Below are positions 61,086 through 64,000 of a stretch of DNA of 64,000 bases, piece after piece. The notes below the pieces were generated by a model. That model was not told the DNA's origin. It did no database searches and was given only the letters and a program-made list of their open reading frames with translations. The translations under genes and the position numbers were made by a program. Position 1 is the stretch's first letter; each line of letters starts with the position of its first letter. The stretch comes from Nocardia suismassiliense (GTDB lineage Bacteria > Actinomycetota > Actinomycetes > Mycobacteriales > Mycobacteriaceae), in contig NZ_LT985361.1 of NCBI RefSeq assembly GCF_900269665.1, positions 6,918,881-6,982,880 on the forward strand. Reading direction: 5' to 3'.

Positions 61086-62093
61086 TTATTTAGCCTTGGG
61101 ATCGGTCTCGCTGATGGCTTGCTCGAGGCCAGCGCGGATCTGGTCGCCGCTTACGTCCATGAAGTCGAAGTGGCTACCGGGCACATATTTTTTCACCAGG
61201 TGGGGAGTGCGCTGCTCCAAGCCGTCAACCAGGAGATCGGTTTCGATCCAATCGCCTTCGAGCTGGAAAAGCCGCTCTTGCGGTATGGGCAGATAGTCGT
61301 AATGAGAGCCGAACAGTACCCTCTCACGCACTAATGCCCGATATTTATTGACTCCGGAGCTCGTGTCGTACGCGTTGGTGGGTTCTCGGGTGAGATCGGA
61401 ATTCCGCAGGGCGTCCCAATCGCCGCTCGTCGCGTAAGAGAGGATGTTGATCGCGATCGTTGGCAGGCCCGTACCGATCACTGCTTCCGGCGCCCGTTCC
61501 GGTTGTAAAACAGCCCAATACGACCCCACTGCCAGTTGAGGAGCTACCTGCGGGTATTTGGCCGGGTCAATCATGGCGCGTTTGAGAGCATCCTGCCCCA
61601 GATCTACAGATGGCATCCCGACCGAGGTCAGTGAGGCGACGCGGCCCTCGGGATGCAGGTGGGCGTACTCCGAGGCGATGAACGGGCCCCACGCTTCGCC
61701 ATAGACATGAACCGGATGGCCGGGGGCGGTGGCGTCGATGACGGCACCGGATTCTCCGGCCAGATTCTCCAGCGAGTACTTGTCGATACCTTCGGGATGG
61801 TCACTGGCACCGGAACCACGCTGGTCATATCGCACCACGTGATACTTAGCAGCCAGCTGCTGGGCGAAGGGTTCTTGGTTGCTCGAGTCCCCCGGCCATC
61901 CGCCGGTCATCACAATCGTCGGAGCCGCATCGGCACTCGGACCGTATTCGAAATAGGAGACTTGCACACCGTCGAACGAGGTGAATCCCGGACGTGATCG
62001 GGTCAAGTCTTGCGATGCATCGGCATGGACCATACCGGTCCCGGTCGACATAGCAGTTACCGCGATAGCAGCGGCTGTAACGAGAGATCGCAC
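61086..62093 (-). CDS. Secreted alpha/beta-hydrolase-fold protein lacking the nucleophile serine
   Basis: A 335-aa exported protein with signal VRSLVTAAAIAVTAMSTGTGMVHADA. The fold is that of proline iminopeptidase-like hydrolases: TIVMTGGWPGDS, VVRYDQRGSGASD, and a late HFDFMDVSGDQ with the usual catalytic His. At the nucleophile elbow the sequence is HVYGEAWGPFIA: Ala134 replaces Ser in G-x-S-x-G. It may be inactive or a binding protein. GTG start at 62093 with AAGGAG upstream. It lies 82 bp after the SnoaL lipoprotein gene. Confidence 0.82.
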   Translation of the reverse strand: MRSLVTAAAIAVTAMSTGTGMVHADASQDLTRSRPGFTSFDGVQVSYFEYGPSADAAPTIVMTGGWPGDSSNQEPFAQQLAAKYHVVRYDQRGSGASDHPEGIDKYSLENLAGESGAVIDATAPGHPVHVYGEAWGPFIASEYAHLHPEGRVASLTSVGMPSVDLGQDALKRAMIDPAKYPQVAPQLAVGSYWAVLQPERAPEAVIGTGLPTIAINILSYATSGDWDALRNSDLTREPTNAYDTSSGVNKYRALVRERVLFGSHYDYLPIPQERLFQLEGDWIETDLLVDGLEQRTPHLVKKYVPGSHFDFMDVSGDQIRAGLEQAISETDPKAK

Positions 62094-62175
62094 CTGTTTC
62101 TCCTTGATTGCGGGAACAAGAAAGAACCACACCGGTCAGCACGGTGAGCAACAGCATCCCGACGCCACCGGGCGT

Positions 62176-62706
62176 TCAGATTTGCGGGTTTCCGTTCGCG
62201 GAGGTCTCGGCGACGGCTTGTAGCACATCCCAATGCTCGACAATCTTTCCGTCTTGCAGCCGGAACAGATCGGCGACTACGGTGCCTCGGTCATCCGCGG
62301 AGGTCTTCATCAGACTGAAGACCGACACCTTATCTCCTTGGGCAACAGTGTATTTGATCTCATTGCTGAATTGCGGGTGTTCCTGGAGCATTTGGTTGAA
62401 CAGAGCAATGAATCCGGCTTTGCCGTTGGCGACCATCGGGTTGTGCTGGGTGTAAGGGTCTCCCAGGTAAGTGTCGGCGGCCTGCTGCGGCTGATGCTTG
62501 TTCGCGGCAAGGTCGTAGAACGTCCGTACGGTGGCCGCGTTCTGGTCGGCCACCGACGTGTTCGCCGATTCGACCGTTGTCGTGTTCGCCGATTGGTTGT
62601 CACTGGAATCGGAGCTACAGCCGGCGACGAGGCCGAACAGTGCCATGGCCGCGACTGCGCCGACAGCGATTCGTTTCGGCGCGGTGAATGTCTTCGAGTA
62701 ATGCAT
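62176..62706 (-). CDS. SnoaL-like lipoprotein
   Basis: A 176-aa lipoprotein: signal MHYSKTFTAPKRIAVGAVAA, lipobox LVAGC (Cys30), Ser/Thr/Asn-rich linker, and a SnoaL-type cone domain (about 60-165; VRTFYDLAANKHQPQQAADTYLGDPYTQHNPM, then DLFRLQDGKIVEHWDVLQAV). These are typical of SnoaL-like polyketide-cyclase-fold proteins that bind small molecules. ATG at 62706 with AAGGAG. Probably one transcript with the hydrolase gene. Confidence 0.88.
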   Translation of the reverse strand: MHYSKTFTAPKRIAVGAVAAMALFGLVAGCSSDSSDNQSANTTTVESANTSVADQNAATVRTFYDLAANKHQPQQAADTYLGDPYTQHNPMVANGKAGFIALFNQMLQEHPQFSNEIKYTVAQGDKVSVFSLMKTSADDRGTVVADLFRLQDGKIVEHWDVLQAVAETSANGNPQI

Positions 62707-62915
62707 GTATTTCTCCTTCGTATCGGTGTTCATACGGCGGGCGTGCGAAGCACGATCCCGTGCTGATATGCCGCGTGATCGAAGATGATCTTCTGATCTC
62801 TACAATCGCAGTACGCCGACCGGTTCTGCGAGGTATAACAGGGCGCACCTATGGTCAAAAATGGACACTCTGACGGTGGCCGATCTATTTCCGCGTCAGG
62901 CGAGCCCAGCCGGGT

Positions 62916-63818
62916 TCAATGCTCCACAGTTCGAAACTCGCCTGGCGTCTGGCCGCAATGATGAGTGAAGAACTTGCCGAAGTTGCTCGGTTCGCTGAAG
63001 CCGAGCCGGTGGCTGATGGTATTCACTGGTAAATCGGTGTGCACGAGCAGCCTTTTGGCCTCCAGGGCGACCCTGGCGTCGATGACCTGTTTCGCGGTGT
63101 GGCCGGTAGCGGTGAGACACGCCCGGCTCAACGTCTTGAGCGAGTAGCCGAGCCGGGCGGCGTAATCGTTCGCCTGCCGAGTGGTGGTGAAGGACCGCTC
63201 CAATTCGTGGGCGAAGCGGCGGAACGTCTCGGCGCTCACCGTGTCCGGCTCGGACCCGTTTGGGTGCGGCAGCCGAGCGATACGCAGCAGCAACGCGGCC
63301 AGCAGGTGTCGCAGCACGTCGGTGGTCAGCGTGTCCGAGCCGACGTCGGGTTCCACCCTGCGGTACTCGACCAGCAGATCGGTCATCGCCCGATCCAAGA
63401 TCACCAACTCGTCCGGCGGTAACGACCAGGAGGTAGGGCCGAACGGGTCGCCCGCCAGCTCAGCGATCATCGGCAGCCGAAGCGGGAAGTCGCGGGTGCA
63501 CAACAGCACCGTGGCGTCCAACTGCGCCAGCCGGCCATCCGACGTTGTGGGCAGGCGTTGCACCTGGCCGGGGCGCACGTGCAGCAGCGTGCCGGGTCCA
63601 CACGAATGATTGGCGAAATCGACCGTTGCAGAACCATTGCCAGCGGTGACCAGGATGAGTTGATGGAAGTCGATGCGGTGCGGTGCACCGAACTTCTCCG
63701 TGGTCAACCGACATGCCAAGTCTGCGAAGGGAAATAATTCGATACCCTTACCTGGTCGCTGAGAGTTGCGGTATTCGAATTCCGGGATATCTGGATGTCC
63801 ACTTTTGACCACAGACAT
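62916..63818 (-). CDS. AraC-family regulator with cupin-type sensor domain
   Basis: A 300-aa regulator: N-terminal AraC-type cupin (about 15-120; HQLILVTAGNGSATVDFANHSCGPGTLLHVRPGQVQRL) and C-terminal double HTH (about 200-298; ANDYAARLGYSLKTLSRACLTATGHTAKQVIDARVALEAKRLL, then VNTISHRLGFSEPSNFGKFFTHHCGQTPGEF). Start ATG 63818 is used; the frame is open to 63896. It is followed on the same strand by the SnoaL lipoprotein and hydrolase genes (209-bp gap), which it may regulate. Confidence 0.88.
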   Translation of the reverse strand: MSVVKSGHPDIPEFEYRNSQRPGKGIELFPFADLACRLTTEKFGAPHRIDFHQLILVTAGNGSATVDFANHSCGPGTLLHVRPGQVQRLPTTSDGRLAQLDATVLLCTRDFPLRLPMIAELAGDPFGPTSWSLPPDELVILDRAMTDLLVEYRRVEPDVGSDTLTTDVLRHLLAALLLRIARLPHPNGSEPDTVSAETFRRFAHELERSFTTTRQANDYAARLGYSLKTLSRACLTATGHTAKQVIDARVALEAKRLLVHTDLPVNTISHRLGFSEPSNFGKFFTHHCGQTPGEFRTVEH

Positions 63819-63953
63819 ACCCGACTGTACCCCGGAGCGGACCGATATGCGGCGTTGCAAGCCCCGCCGATTTACCGAACCTCTGACCAATTTCAATCAG
63901 TCGACCGCCACATCCCTCGACAGCCCGGAGATTCATGACTATTCGCCTCTTCG

Positions 63954-63999
63954 ATGACGGCGACGACGTCGAATCACCTCGATTTCAGCGGAAATCTGA
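63954..63999. repeat. Right copy of the 46-bp imperfect direct repeat
   Basis: Starts ATGACGGCGACGACGTCGAA and ends GCGGAAATCTGA at the window edge. It is 40/46 identical to 60822-60867 and may extend beyond the window. Confidence 0.7.
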
Positions 64000-64000
64000 A

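Overview
This 64 kb window comes from a high-GC actinomycete of the mycolic-acid group, most probably a Nocardia. The evidence is codon bias towards G/C, many GTG and TTG starts, ATGA and GTGA stop-start overlaps, a PspA/ClgR/PspM locus, a gluABCD glutamate operon, and a gene order that follows the Mycobacterium tuberculosis block Rv2725c-Rv2749 (order recalled from memory). hflX, dapF, miaA, a class III dioxygenase-like gene, a DUF349 gene, a four-helix membrane gene, miaB, recX, recA, a DUF3046 gene, a GT-B glycosyltransferase, pspM, pspA, clgR, pgsA, an argA-type acetyltransferase and a YciI gene all lie in the expected order. RecA has no intein.

Layout. 0.2-0.9 kb: ten copies of a 71-72 bp hairpin repeat, no gene. 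1.1-11.1 kb: tRNA/ribosome maintenance and lysine/peptidoglycan genes (hflX, dapF, a SPOUT methyltransferase, miaA, miaB) with small conserved genes. 11.4-14.8 kb: glutamate ABC importer. 15-19.5 kb: membrane M28 peptidase, an XRE/DUF5753 regulatory triad and an orphan resolvase-like protein. 19.7-21.8 kb: recX-recA with a PafBC-type promoter and a LexA-type box. 21.9-27.7 kb: an accessory block inserted between recA and the DUF3046 gene (Lrp regulator, MFS exporter, a second array of the same 71-72 bp repeat, DUF1348, FMN-barrel, VOC and CGNR genes). 27.7-30.5 kb: coupled kinase/DUF3046/glycosyltransferase genes. 30.6-42.4 kb: mixed accessory genes: PhnZ-like HD oxygenase behind a GntR-type palindrome, PIG-L deacetylase, LysR/cupin/SARP, PRC-barrel, a NarL two-component pair, a methyltransferase-DedA-HAD operon and membrane proteins.

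42.5-50.8 kb: phage-shock/envelope stress genes (pspM, pspA, clgR, cinA-like, pgsA), argA, yciI, TerC and two paralogous exported proteins. 51.0-52.0 kb: a three-tRNA array, two members with odd anticodon loops, next to a frameshifted serine-recombinase relic. 53.6-56.2 kb: three tightly coupled genes, an IPNS-like 2OG oxygenase, a BesD/HalD-family enzyme carrying a hydroxylase-type HxD motif, and a formyltransferase, with an AraC regulator gene just upstream. This looks like a small amino-acid tailoring pathway without an NRPS and is the best candidate for an undescribed system. 57.7-60.7 kb: two secreted seven-repeat FG-GAP proteins around a broken F420-type reductase gene. 60.8-64 kb: a segment between 46-bp imperfect direct repeats containing a decayed tRNA-Arg, a secreted alpha/beta-hydrolase lacking its nucleophile, a SnoaL lipoprotein and an AraC regulator.

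All functions are read from sequence motifs and remembered families; no search was run.
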